From Bettongia penicillata ogilbyi (Eukaryota; Chordata; Mammalia; Diprotodontia; Potoroidae), in NCBI GenBank assembly GCA_023548195.1, contig JAJHZJ010000121.1, forward strand, positions 5,980,058-6,044,057: a stretch of DNA of 64,000 nucleotides, in the 5' to 3' direction. The notes under the pieces are model-generated. The model was not told the origin of the DNA, made no database searches, and saw only the letters and a list, made by a program, of their open reading frames with translations. Position 1 is the stretch's first letter, and every line of letters starts with the position of its first letter. Below are positions 12,033-23,545 of this stretch, piece after piece. The position numbers and the translations under genes were made by a program.

Positions 12033-14207
12033 ATATTTGTATAGATTACTAGGGCATGAAAATATTTTTGGGTGCAAAAGCAAGAAAAGACTCATCAGAA
12101 TTTAAGATTAAAGGATAGGCTACTTTAAAAGCTGTTAAAAGACACCCTAACCTGGGGGAAAATATACATTTCTCTTAGGATTCCAAAGTCAAAGCCATTG
12201 TTTATTAAATGGCATACAAATACATTTCATGCCTCAATCAATTCATAATATACTGCTTTAAATATTCTACATACAACAAATGTAGTCATGGTTATATTAA
12301 AATGCATTTTTCTTAGCAGAGTGTTATTCCTTTGCTTTAAATAGATAATGATTTTAAGCCTCTACTTGGTGAAATTTATTTTCTAAAATAAAAAAAAAAC
12401 TCTTTACAAAATAAGCCTTAGCAACAGTGATGAAGTACAAATGTCATTTTGATATGTAGAAAATAAATAACATCATAAAAATACAACAACCTACAAAGCA
12501 ATATTCCTTAAAATGAATACAGAAGGCAATTTAGTCGGTCTTACACCTTGGGAGTGCCAAGTTACATATTCCAAAGAAAATATCAAAAATTCAGATAACA
12601 TTTTTATTCATTCCCAAACTAGTCTGAAAATACCTTCATGAACCAAGCTGAAAAGTTCATATTTTATTCAGAAAATTTTCAGATGATATCATTCTATACT
12701 TAATCTCAACTTACTTAAAATCTCCAATCTAATACTGTTCAAAACTATTTGGGGGAGGGGGGAAATTGATTCTGATAGTATGAAATTCCCATTCTTCATT
12801 CTAGGAGTGTTTTACCATCTGGAAGGGGCTATCTAGAAATTCTCTTTTTTTCATTTTTGGCTTTAGCTTTTTTGTTAATAAGTTCTGATTTTTTTTACAA
12901 TAACATAGTTTTAATTGTGACATAAATATATACATATATACACATACATGTGTATATCATACACACACACAAGAATCTAGCCATAGAATGCAGTCATCTC
13001 ATAATATTAGGATCTACAAAGCACTAAAAATAAATACACCTGTGCATTGAGGCTATTAGTGCAGTGTACCCAGACACACCTATCAACATCAATATATGTA
13101 TTTTTCTCTTTCCTTCCAAACCTACTTTGTTATTTTAATAAGAGGGAAAACCAAATAAATCTCTCTCACATATAGAATACACTTAATGTTCTCAAAGGCA
13201 ACCCCTCTTAGTAATTGGGTGTAGAATCAAGCAAAAGAGCTGAACACAACCTGATCGTTCACAGGAGGAAGTTGTTTAAGCAAATACTATAAATGTAGAA
13301 ACTGCTACATAGACCAAGCACCTTGTTTCTTTAAAAATCATTACTAAAATGAGCTTATTACAATTTCCATCATTCAGCGGCTGTTTTGCCTAGTGAAATC
13401 AACTACTCTCTTTTAATCAAACGAAAAGCAAATCCTGGATGATTTGGCTTCTCCAAATCATAAACTGAATCTTTCACTCAGACACACACATTCCACCCCT
13501 ATTATCAGATCTGAAAGTAACTGTGCTTAAAATTAGACCTCTTGTCTGTCTCAAGGTCTAGTTTGCAGTCAGGGAGTTCATACGTAAGTCCATCCACTCA
13601 CTTTTTCTCAAACCTACAGTTGCTGAAATAAAAATAATAATAAAAGGACCATTCCTTAATTCTGGCCAACGGTGCAATTGGAGCTACAGGTCATCTGTCC
13701 AACAGCTAAAAAACTAGACAAATGGGGGAAGGGGTGTAGACAGACAGAAGAGTGGAGGAGAGGGAATAAAAGGAGCTCATTTAGTTAAAATGAGTTTTCC
13801 CCAAGGACCTGAGACTAGAAGATGAACACATCATCTAAGGCTGTAGCCTCTGGGGAAACAGGTTCTTAGGAAGGCAGGAAAAGATTTGCAAGTACTCCCC
13901 CTCCCCCTCTCCCAGGAGACCCAGAGAACAAGTAGGAGTGAGGGAGTACAGGAGCTAGGAGCGCTATAAACTTGCCAAAAGCTGTTGGCCCCATCAAGTT
14001 TTCCGTTGCTACAGGTTGCCCCAGAGAGCAGAATTCCCAGCTCCCAGTGAAAGAAACTGAGGAAGGTAGTAAAGGAAAAGAGGAAGTAACAGCCTCAGAG
14101 ACAAGAGGAGAGGGGGAGCGGAGGGAAACCTTGCAGGGTAACTGAAAGGGACAGGACAAAGGAAGGGAGGAGGGAAAGGAAGAGGTCAGTGGGAAAGCAC
14201 AACACCT

Positions 14208-14217
14208 ACAGACCTTG
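14208..14217 (-). other. FGF14: FGF14 exon 1A splice donor
   Basis: On the minus strand the exon reads CAAG, then the intron begins GTCTGT (GT at 14213-14212). Without splicing, the frame would read only two more residues (Gly-Leu) and stop. The break after the first base of a codon agrees with the phase-1 junction known for FHF first exons (Gln, then a codon completed by exon 2). Confidence 0.9.
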
Positions 14218-14406
14218 GCGCCGCAACCTTCGTTTCTTGAGGCCAAAGATGCGCACTTTGGAGAAAATATCCACCAGGTTCCCATTACATAGCCCCCGGT
14301 TCTTGCTGGGGCTGTTCCGCCTCCTGCTGGCCGAGGGCCTGTCCCAGTGTTGCTCCCGTGCCTGCCGCTTCTGCCGGATCAAGCCACTAGCGATGGCTGC
14401 AGCCAT
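14214..14406 (-). CDS. FGF14: FGF14 (FHF4) isoform 1A, first coding exon
   Basis: FGF14 is an intracellular FGF homologous factor. It binds the C-terminal tails of voltage-gated sodium channels in neurons and is not secreted. Exon 1A supplies the A-type N-terminus, whose first ~20 residues act as the long-term inactivation particle in this family. Seen: 64 codons starting [19 protein letters not shown], a Ser/Arg-rich stretch at residues 24-35, and a basic cluster KKRRLRR at residues 57-63, likely nuclear or nucleolar targeting. No signal peptide is present. The start is decided by an ideal context (ACACCATGG) and an in-frame TAA 11 codons upstream (14437-14439). The last exon base is 14214, leaving phase 1, as expected for joining to the FGF core exon, which lies outside the window at lower coordinates. 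From memory, human FGF14-1A has Ser at residue 31 and this copy has Asn; the rest matches. FGF12 and FGF13 are excluded by the [13 protein letters not shown] and [13 protein letters not shown] segments. Confidence 0.96.
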
Positions 14407-15260
14407 GGTGTGGCTCAGAGACCAGTCCCAACTAGGTTACGGATGGGAAGAAACAGTGGAGATCAAGGGGATAGAGCAGGAATGGGACACAGGCTCCTCA
14501 CTCACTGAGAAGGAGAGCTTGGGAACCTGGTAGGGAGGACTGGAAATGGGTTGGGAGAGGGGCGCTCAGTCTCTGCTGGGACCCATCTCTATGCACTTGG
14601 CAGTGCAAGACACAAGAGCCTTTGGATTAGGTGAGAACCTCCTGGTTTTGCCGCGTTGCCAGGAGGCACAAGTCAGGGGTAGACCCACGTCTTCACAGAC
14701 ACTCACCCCCACCAGCAACTTGGAGCAGGACTCTGTTGGCTTCACTGGTGCCTTTCACTATGTACCCCCAGCCCGTTTTCCACTGCTCCCTTCAGTGCCA
14801 CTGAAGCCACCTTCTTTCCTTCTTGTGTCTCTCCCAGGCCAAGAGTTCAGCAGGGGTTGGAGGCTAGGTCTCTTGATCCTAGACTCTGAGCTGGCAGAGG
14901 AGAGCCTTGGCTGGCGTCAAGGCAATCAGTCATTCACGGAGAATAGCTGGCACCAGGCTTTCTCACTCACAGTACTGCCGCTGTTGCTGCCGCCGCCACC
15001 ACTGCTGCTGTTGCCATCGCCGCCTCTGAACACCCTGGTTTCCGATGCCCACCGGTCCATGCAGCCGCTGCCGCCACCACTGTCTCCAGCTCAAGACTCC
15101 TGCCTGGTGATTGCTAAGTGCTTTTAGAAATCAGGATCTGGAGAGAGCAATCTTCTCCCCAGAGATGTGCAATCAAAGCGCTTCATTCCAACCTTCCCAT
15201 GTTCCCACCTCTTCTCCCTCATTTATGCCTTTAAATAAATAAATAAAGGAGCAAAGAGGG
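14407..15260 (-). promoter_or_regulatory. FGF14: FGF14-1A 5' UTR and promoter block
   Basis: This stretch lies directly upstream of the 1A start codon. It is much richer in G+C and CpG than the surrounding intron and contains CTG/CCG triplet runs at 14977-15030 and 15060-15080. An AT box (minus strand CCTTTATTTATTTATTTAAA, 15231-15250) is the only TATA-like element I see. If used, transcription would start near 15.2 kb and give an ~800-nt 5' UTR. The true start site cannot be read from sequence. The plus-strand open frame at 14546-15127 runs antisense through this block and is probably a by-product of GC richness. Confidence 0.6.
14967..15017 (-). CDS. Candidate upstream ORF (Ala-rich, 16 codons) before FGF14-1A
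   Basis: On the minus strand an ATG in good context (GCGATGG) opens a 16-codon frame, MATAAVVAAAATAAVL, that ends at TGA (14967-14969), about 560 nt before the FGF14-1A start. It arises from a GCN/ACN triplet-rich segment. Whether it lies in the mRNA depends on an unmapped start site. The stop overlaps a donor-like GTGAGT (14965-14970), so the segment might also be part of an alternative noncoding exon. The reading frame is certain; translation is only a possibility. Confidence 0.3.
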   Translation of the reverse strand: MATAAVVAAAATAAVL

Positions 15261-16859
15261 GATACAGGGGACGGTGGATAGCATGAGACTGAGGAAAAGG
15301 AGAAAGAAGAGGAAGAGGTGGGGAGGGGGCCTGTGGTGGCAGAGGAGGGCGAGTTGAAGGAATTTCGGTGCGTTGCTGTTACTGGGAAATCTCTAGTCTC
15401 CAATAAATAGATCCAGCAGCAAACGCTTCCTCAGCTTAGCTGGGCTTCTTGGTTATAATGTGTCTCCCGGTCTCCAGGAACTCTCAGTTCTGGTTGGAGG
15501 GCGATGTGCTTTAGCCCGCCTAGGCTAATCCCTGCAGCACTGAATCCCAGGGAGGGGGAAATGGAGGTGAGGGGTGGGACAGAGGGGCTTGGCTCCTTCC
15601 ACTCCACACCTAGACCACCCTAACTTGTGGGGATCTCCCTTCTGCCGCCAGAAAGGACAAGCTTGACCATTTTGGAATGGTGGTACAGTGGAAGGAGGGA
15701 AAGGGGGAAGGCGACAGAGAAAAAGGTGATACAAGCAGGCATGAAAAGACCCCACCCATGAGCCCCTCCTTGTAACTGTTAAAGGAGGGGACTAAGGCAG
15801 CAGCAGCTGGGAAAGCAGCAGCTGGAGAGAATATAGCGCCCAAGGGGAGATTGGGAAAGGCATAACAGAAACACTGATGTTCTATCTCCCCCTCCTCCTG
15901 CAGGACAGAAAAAATAAGCGTCCTCTGTGTTACAGTGACAACAAATAGCTAACACACAACTTGAGCTTCTGTATCCCGTAGTCCAGAGGTCATCTATCCC
16001 TTGTGGAAATATTTTTACGAAAAAGGAAAGCCACAGAAGTCTATCTCCAATGCCACAGACTCTTTCCCCTCCCTGCTCTTCAAGTCTTCCGTCTGTCTAG
16101 GACACAGCCCTGCCTTGGGTGACAGTGAAATACAAACACTCGGGAGGGAAGAAGGGAGGGGAGCGGGGAGTAGGTAGGGTTGGAAGAGATACACTGTATG
16201 CCTGGCTGGTACAGATCTGTGGTTTCTAGGATACACCACGAGTGACAGATCCCGGCTCTTGCTCAGGGCTTCCTACTTTTTCCTATTCCTTCTGCCCCAT
16301 TTTGGTAAACCATCATGGGGAGGTAAAGAAAAAAAATAAACTAAACTCAATGGCTCCCAATTCGGTGTGAAAGGTAGGGAGAGGGAAAAGAGAAAAAAGA
16401 CTCATTTGAGAGTCTTTATATTATACTAATCACATTTATGGTGAACATTTTGGAATAAGATAGGGCCCCATTGAAGCCCAGGGGATCTCTTCATATTCTA
16501 ATATAAAATGACATACACTTTTTCTCTTTGTCTGAGTAAGGTGGAAAGAAACACTTTCAATCATGTCAGTGAAAATAATTCAGTGCAAGGGTGGATGATC
16601 TGAAATCTAGCCATGTTTTACACTTCTCTGTTCAGCTTGTAACCCTTCCCAATTACTGCATCGTGGTCCTGAGTATTTACTCTAGATTGACTTTTTTTCT
16701 TGAAGAGTAGGAGAATTGAATCAGAAACAATTTAACCTAGGGTGAATATGTGTGGCTTTAGTATTCAGCCTAATTGTTACTAGCCACTATGCTGTGACTT
16801 AGGTTGATTTGAGTAGTACTTAATAACAAAATGGTCTGGACAGTTTGTTTCTTTCACCA

Positions 16860-17105
16860 TCCTAGGGTGTGGGCAGAATAATATGTACTGGAAAGATCTC
16901 AGCCCTTTTTAGTCAAGAGACCTGGATGGAATCCTGGTTTTACCATTTACTTTATATCTACCTTGCATTCGACTGCAAACATATGTGTTACCAGTCTTTA
17001 AAGGCAAGTTTCTCAAGTAGTCTGTTCTTTTTCTCTGTATCCCCAGCACTCCGTGGAAAATTTTACCTGCTAAGTTCTTAATAAATGGTTGCAAATTAAT
17101 TGAAT
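16860..17105 (+). repeat. SINE fragment followed by L2 3' tail
   Basis: A decayed SINE (CTCAGCCC...AGAGACCTGGATGGAATCCTGG) is followed by an L2-like end with CTGTATCCCCAGCACTCCG and GTTCTTAATAAATGGTTGC. Confidence 0.55.
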
Positions 17106-17829
17106 AATTTATTAATTGGGTGTCCATAGGTATGCCATTGTTATCTCTGAGGGCCTTAATTTCTGCCTCTAGAAAATGGGAATTGAAGGTGATTGTCCTA
17201 CCTCTTTCCTACCATTTTGAGATATCAAAGATTTTAAAGACAAAATAAAGTAACACATGAAAGCATCATTTGAATTCAAGCTATTATCATTCTCCCAGTC
17301 AAAATAACACACCAAACTATAACACAGAAACATATATATTATTGACAAATATAGATTTCTAGGAATATAATTCTTATCTACTTATGTAAGAACTAGGAAA
17401 ATTTAGGGGTTCACATAGTATTCTCCTCTGCTTTCATTAACTTTCTGGTCACCTTACTACTCGACTTTTCCTCTATCAACCAATTTCACTTTGTTTGATT
17501 GGACAATCCCTTTAAATATTCCACCCTATGAAGAGATATCTATCATACTAGAAATAAATATTGCTAATACTTGAACCATTAATTACTACACATTTCAATT
17601 TCTCAAACTGACATAAAAATAATCATGGATAAAAAATTACCATTGCAGTTCTCTGTCACCAAAGATTGACAGTTTAATACTCTCTGAGGTCAACCAGGAT
17701 TTTAGAATCACTTTAAAATTAAATTATCCAAACAAGTTTATCTGCAATGGTTTTTGTTTCATTTTTAATTGTCAGTGAGGTGAATATAAAAAAGGGTATC
17801 ATTGTTAAAATGTGTAGATCAGGGGACAC

Positions 17830-18015
17830 TAGAAGATATTAGATAGAACCGTAGAGAAGGAATCAGAAATCTTGGTCCTAGTCCAGATTCTACCTCTAAC
17901 AAGTATGACCTTAAGTGAGTCACATTCTCTCTGTTCCTCAGTTTCTCCTCCTTCTGTAAAATAACAATTTTGGTTTATAAATCTAAGATCACCTCTAACT
18001 CTAAAATTTTATGAG
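17830..18015 (+). repeat. THER1/MIR-type SINE
   Basis: Shows AGAAGGAATCAGAAATCTTGG, TATGACCTTAAGTGAGTCACATTC, CCTCAGTTTCTCC...TGTAAAATAACAAT, then the THER tail AAATCTAAGATCACCTCTAAC. Confidence 0.75.
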
Positions 18016-19544
18016 CCATTGTTCCAAGCACTGTGTTTTAATTATGCTTTTAAAAAGCTTAAAATATCTTGGATTAAACTTGTATTACAATTTGAATTTG
18101 TTTCCATTACTATATTATATTCTTTCTTAAAATGCACTTCTATCAACTCAAATCTCTTCATAACTCTTTGGATAATTAAAGGGAAATTTTCTCCTGCACT
18201 TCTTTCTTATGTGTTGCCTCACTCCGTCCCATTTCTTTGCTGCTCATTATCTGTATGCTTATTAGCATTTGAGTACTGTCTAGGTTTTAGCACCATGGAC
18301 AGAGGTTCAATTCAAGTTGGGTATTGTATTAAAGTGGTTTTCCAGAATATCAGAACATTGTCCAGATACCAGGATATCCTTGACATTTTGTTCTAATAAA
18401 GCAAATTTCTGTCATTAAGCATATTTTAAGGTGGAAAGGAAATTAAACTTCACAACTCCCACTGACTAATAAGAGAGAGGGTGCTCAAATCACTTAAGCT
18501 GGGGCTAGGGAGGAAAGTACTTTGCATATTCCTTCCTTTAGTTAGAAATTAGCATCAGATGCATTGGTGCAAAGCCGAATATCACTGATTCTTTCACAGT
18601 TTGCTCATTTGACTTCATGTCATGAATTTCATATAATACTACTGGTCATTTCTATTATGTTTGACATCTGGAGTTAGAAGACAATTGTATGGAGAAAGGG
18701 GAAGGGGAGCAGTGGTGGTGAAGTTTAGGTATATCTTCCAGCCTGAAATCTGTGCTGCTCCACTTCCCTCTCAGAAACATGGCATGGTTGTTTACAGTTT
18801 TAAGGACACCAAGGAAAACTCAAGAGAGCCATCTGCTGTCTTAACCTGTGATAAAAATGTGTGCAATGCTAGGCAAAAAAAAAGAGCTTGGGGCAACTGA
18901 ACATGTATCCATAAGTTGTTATAAATTTTACATCAGAATCTAATTCTTATTTATTAGGCCCTCCCTCAAAACCTGTCAATCTCATTTTTGAATGTATTAA
19001 AAACACATTGTAATTCGGTTAGACATGTTGTTTAAGCATATAAACAAATGCTGATAATTGATGCCATTAACTTCTATCCTGTAGGCTATTTTATATTATA
19101 CCATATACTACCTTAATATCAAAAGTGAAGGGTGTTTCCAAGTATGGTTCTTACCTTCATAAACTGATAAACTACTTTAACAAAATCATTTACAATTATC
19201 CTTTACAAACATCAATATAAATCTCTATTAGAGACACTAAAGGCAGGATGTTCCAGAAAGGCTTGTTAATTTCTGCTGGAGACTACTACTTCTCAACTCC
19301 GTTAGCTGCTGCCAAGTGATTCATGGTATCTAATTAGGGTAGCACAAACATAAATATTAGACTCACTTCAGATGTAGAAAACTGAAAGAAGGAAGGACAG
19401 AGCACTCATTATCCTCACAGGCTATTCATACAAAAGAGACATATGGCAAATTATCCACTTTCAAGACCCTCAAGGAATGATTTTGTATAGATGATACATG
19501 TTATGGGCAGCTAAAAAAAATTTTTTCCTCCATTCATAGTTCCA

Positions 19545-20455
19545 CATTTTCCCAATGAACAGTAGCTTGATTTTCTAATATTCTCTATGCAGGCAAGATT
19601 CATTATTATAATTATACAGAATTCATTTTTATTTTATCTTTCCACTTACATTGTTACAGAAATTGTATATGTTGTTTTTTTCTTCTAGTGTTCAATTTAT
19701 AATGAATCATTTCATATGAGCCTCCCAAATTTTCCTTGAATTCCTCATATTCACTGTTTTATTAGATATGATAATATTGCATTACATTCATACACTACAA
19801 TTTGTTTTACTATTTTCAAAAATAATATGTAGCTCCATTGTTTCTAGTTCCTGGCTACCACAAAGAAGTGTGGCTACAAATACTTTTGTTTATATGGGGG
19901 CATTATTTCTGCCTTTATCCCATTTGAGAGTATATTCCCAGAAGAAGGATCTCATGGTAAAAGAACATGATCAGTTCAGTGACTTTTCTCACAACGCATT
20001 GAATTATTTTCTTCAATAATAAGTTACAACCCCATTAAAATGTGTGTGCCTGCCTCCAAGTAGCACAGCTAACATTGAATATTTACTATATTTTTGCAAT
20101 TTTGAAAGTTAGATATCTGAGTCAAAAGCAAAATCATAGATGGTACAATTTTGATTTATCTTAATGCTGGAAATTTGGAGAAATATATTGTCATGAGTTT
20201 AAGAATTTATAATCCTTCCCTTGTAAACAATTTCTTCATAGTCTTTAATCATTCATTTGGGAATTTGTTGTGGTCATTTTGTGCTAATTTCCTAAATAAG
20301 TATTTAATAGAAATATTTCATACAAAGATTTTCCCCAATTGACAATTTATCTCCTTATTATAGACATCAATTTTGTTCATGTAAAAGTTTTACAATTCAA
20401 GTATTTGCATTTTATATTTTCTCTTGTCTAATCACCTCTGTCCCTTATTTAGTTA
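19545..20455 (-). mobile_element. Old L1 ORF2 3' relic
   Basis: Read on the minus strand this resembles the C-terminal ORF2 to 3' part of marsupial L1. Landmarks on the plus strand are the reversed TTGCATTACATTCATACACTACAATTTG, GGCTACCACAAAGAAGTGTGGCTACAAATACTTTTG and, further on, CAAAGATTTTCCCCAATTGACAATTTATC with GTTCATGTAAAAGTTTTACAATTC. Many indels break it and no frame is left. It is clearly older than the L1 copies at 29 and 33 kb. Confidence 0.55.
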
Positions 20456-20489
20456 AGAATTTTCACCTTAGGCATAATTGACAACCCCT

Positions 20490-20640
20490 TAATTATAAAG
20501 AGAGAAGACTGAGGCCCAATCACAGAAATTAAGTGACTTAATCAAAAACACTATAGTTAATGAAAAAAATTGGGACTAGGATCTATATCCCCAGGTTTAT
20601 AATCTAACACTTATTCCATGATGTCACATTGCCTCCTTAT
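20490..20640 (-). repeat. MIR-type SINE fragment
   Basis: Antisense blocks GACTGAGGCCCAATCACAG, AATTAAGTGACTTAATC and TTGGGACTAGGATCTATATCC...TTCCATGATGTC are visible. Confidence 0.65.
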
Positions 20641-22644
20641 CAACTCCTGCCATCATGGCCTAGGTTTCAGAATATTATTTAGGCCCAGCACTAAATTAAA
20701 CCTTAACATTTTGCATATTGTTTTTCACATCTACTATTTTTTTTAGCTATTTTTGCTTTATTGAACAGAACATATGTTTAATAAATGTTTTTATATTGTT
20801 CTATGGCCAATTATTGATTGATCACTTCCCATTGTAGTTTTTTTCATCTTTTCCTGTTTATTGTTCCTAACTTGCTTTGCATTTGGAAACCACACAGCCA
20901 AGCTCACAAATACTTACAGGAAATAAGTTTAAAATACATTCTGAGTGAAAATGCATGAATTTTAATGAATCTCCTTCATAACATTCATTGTCGCTGATCA
21001 ATAATGCTTTTTTAAAAAAATCTGCTTTTAGGATAGTTTTGATAGATAAGCTTGACTGATAACTGAGTTGCAAATATTTTAAGTGTTATCTAATGGCTAG
21101 ACAGTGGAAAATTCCCTTTCATATGAAATAGTACAATGAAGTAAGTAGAATAAATTAAAATTATCAGTTATATGTTAACTACTTTACTGTAGCTGTCACC
21201 AGCTCTCTTTTTTAAATTATCTCACTTAGTACTTACTTCTTTCTTCCTGGTTACTACAGGTTATTGTCACAGCTATGGTTATGTTTGTTTTAGGATATTG
21301 AACTGATCCTTAAACTAAAGATGAAAATTGAGACTTTACATTCTCAACTGTTATCTTGCCCTCAAAAGTTTATAGAATCTTATCTTTAATGATCTTTATT
21401 TCATTCTGAGTAATATTATTTAACAATAAGTCATAGGTGATATACTTAATAGAATTGTACACACACACACACACAGACATACACACACATTTCTGTTTTT
21501 ATTTTGTTCATTCAGGACACCTTTCATTTTAACAACTTGCTTTCTAAGAGAATCAGGCCCATCTTCACACAGTTAACTATTCCCCAAATCTAAATATAAA
21601 TTTATATATTCAAACAGAATTCTTAGCAATAACACCCAGGAATTTTCATTGACATGAGGGAAAATGTATTTTGTGTTTATAATTAGTATTATATGTGGGC
21701 TCAAATTCATTATGAACAGGATAATACAGTTAATGTCAACATAATAGATTTTTGCTCTTTTAAACAAATTTCTTTTGAATAAAACAATAAGGATGGCATT
21801 TACCATTATCCCAGAAAAGACGAGTATAGAGCTAGATCTCATATCATCTTAGACAATAGTATCTGTCTTTACTCAAATGAAATGGAGGAGCCATGGGAAA
21901 AACCTCCAATCTCACCATTGTAATCATAGTAATAAAGCAGTAAACCAGTAAAAACTAAGGTTTTAAGCTATAAGGGCTAATATTTATAATGCTTTTTTAA
22001 AACTGTAATTTTAATGTAAGTTTTATTAATTACTTTTTGGTGGAAGAAATTGCTACCAATAGGTAACGGTTTCCCATTTCTGGAGGGAAAATATCCTGGA
22101 TAGTATATACTTATGATATTCTATTTTGACTCAATAAAGAAAAAGAAAGGAAAAGTACTGGTACAAAAAGGTGTCTTTTGGGGGAACATTCTTTCCAGGA
22201 GAAATATCAGATTGTTATCAGTAGATGGCTTAGTTTTGGGAAATAGATGCACACACATGCAGAAACACACATGTAAACCCCAATATTTGGGAGTGGAACT
22301 GGTTTCATGGAGGTGAATTTAGTCACCGTCTTCTAAATTCTTATATAAAACTAAATATATAGAGAGATAGATTTTCTCAAAGTAACAAAAGTTGCAATAT
22401 GTTTCTCCTAAGTAGGCAAATCAAAATAAATAACAGTTGTCAATGATATATAAAATGAAGACCAGATCTGATTTTTACTGCAAGATACAGGCAATGACTA
22501 TTAAATAATGCAAATATTCTTATGTCTCACAATTTTCCAAATGAAGGCAGAGCTTCTTCCTGTCTGTATATGAAAGACTGCTGTGTCCTTCCCTAAACCA
22601 TTGAGAATAGGAACAAGGAGCCTTCAGACAAGAGTCAGTGTGTC

Positions 22645-22800
22645 AACAAGAATTTTATTAAGTACTTAACTTTGTGCTAGACACTGTGCTAAATGCTAAA
22701 GCTACAAATACATACAAAGAGAAAGACCATCCCTGCCCTCAGAAAGCTTTTATTCTACTAGAAGACACTTGAGGGGACCTGAAAAGTGAGAAGAGAAGGA
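22645..22800 (-). repeat. L2 LINE 3' end
   Basis: This is the reverse of the L2 tail: CAACAAGAATTTTATTAAGTACTTAAC, GTGCTAGACACTGTGCTAAATGC, ATACAAAGAGAAAGACCATCCCTGCCCTCAGAAAGC. It is a short 5'-truncated copy. Confidence 0.75.
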
Positions 22801-23249
22801 GACACTCACATGTAAGAGAATAGTGGATAAAGTCAGTGAACAAAGGAAACTTGGTGTGGATTTTTCCCCAAATTGGAGATCCTAGAAAGAATTTAATAAT
22901 GGGAGAAGGGACATGAAGAAGCTTAATTTATAAAATTTGTGGCCAGTTATTATAAACAGCTATTTGCCTTAGCAAGTTGATGATCCAAGGCCAATTCCAT
23001 GGTTCTTTTTTGCCATTTATAAATAGACTAGACATAGTAAACCCCCTTTCATTACATCTCTCTTTTTTCCCACATACGTACAGCTGGGGATGCTAAAACT
23101 AGGCAAAACTTGTTAGTTTGAGATAACTGAGGGAGTGGGAGAAAGAGGGGCACACACACAGAAACTTACATAAAAGACCAGTTGTGGGGGATTCTATAGA
23201 GTCTAGATATGAAATTCCTCAGAACACCTGTCCTTACACTAGTAAAATA

Positions 23250-23351
23250 AATCTCTCTCTCTGTCTCTCTCTCTATCTCTCTCTGTCTCTCTCTCCCTCC
23301 CTCCCTTCTTCCCTCTCTCTCTCTGTCTCTCTCTGTCTCTCTCCTCCTTCC

Positions 23352-23450
<99 letters not shown>

Positions 23451-23545
23451 CTTCCCTTCCTCCCTCCCTCTCTCTCTCTCCCTCTCCTCTTTCCCCTCCC
23501 TTCCCTTCCTTATTCCCTCTCCTTCTCCCTCTCCCCACTTAGTTC
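23250..23545 (+). repeat. Long (CT)n / (GA)n polypyrimidine tract
   Basis: Nearly 300 bp are C and T on the plus strand, so pure purine on the FGF14-sense strand. It includes an uninterrupted (TC)41 run at 23365-23446, flanked by CTCTGTCT and CCCTCCCTTCC variants. The long Ser/Leu and Arg/Glu ORFs through it are artefacts of the dinucleotide. Such mirror-symmetric tracts can form triplex DNA and are often polymorphic. Confidence 0.97.

Larger units (their letters stand above)
1..14213 (-). other. FGF14: FGF14-1A first intron, 5' part
   Basis: This intron starts at the exon 1A donor and runs off the low-coordinate edge. Recognisable content is limited to MIR/THER-type SINEs, a CR1/L3 tail, microsatellites and the hairpin at 1729-1836, each listed separately. 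I see nothing specific in 1-940, 1190-1700, 2460-3780, 5100-7190, 8870-10930 or 12040-13700: no splice-flanked exon, RNA gene or element I can name. The 13.7-kb edge merges into the GC-rich block of exon 1A. Confidence 0.75.
13720..15900. promoter_or_regulatory. GC-rich island around FGF14 exon 1A
   Basis: The window turns abruptly from AT-rich intron to GC-rich, CpG-containing DNA over about 2.2 kb centred on the FGF14-1A exon. Purine-rich runs (GGGAGG, GGAAGG) flank the exon on both sides. No interspersed repeat is recognisable inside, unlike most of the window, which fits purifying selection on a promoter. The CpG density is moderate, so this is not a textbook CpG island. Antisense or divergent transcription is possible but no gene is visible. 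Confidence 0.6.

Noticed and set aside
13866..14285. 139-codon minus-strand ORF overlapping FGF14 exon 1A
   Set aside because: It is a different frame of the same exon and its GC-rich intron edge; the true frame is fixed by the FHF A-type peptide.
14546..15127. 193-codon plus-strand ORF antisense to the FGF14-1A promoter
   Set aside because: It lies entirely in GC-rich DNA where stops are rare, has runs of Leu/Pro from the CTG/CCG triplets, matches no family I know and has no splice or promoter support.
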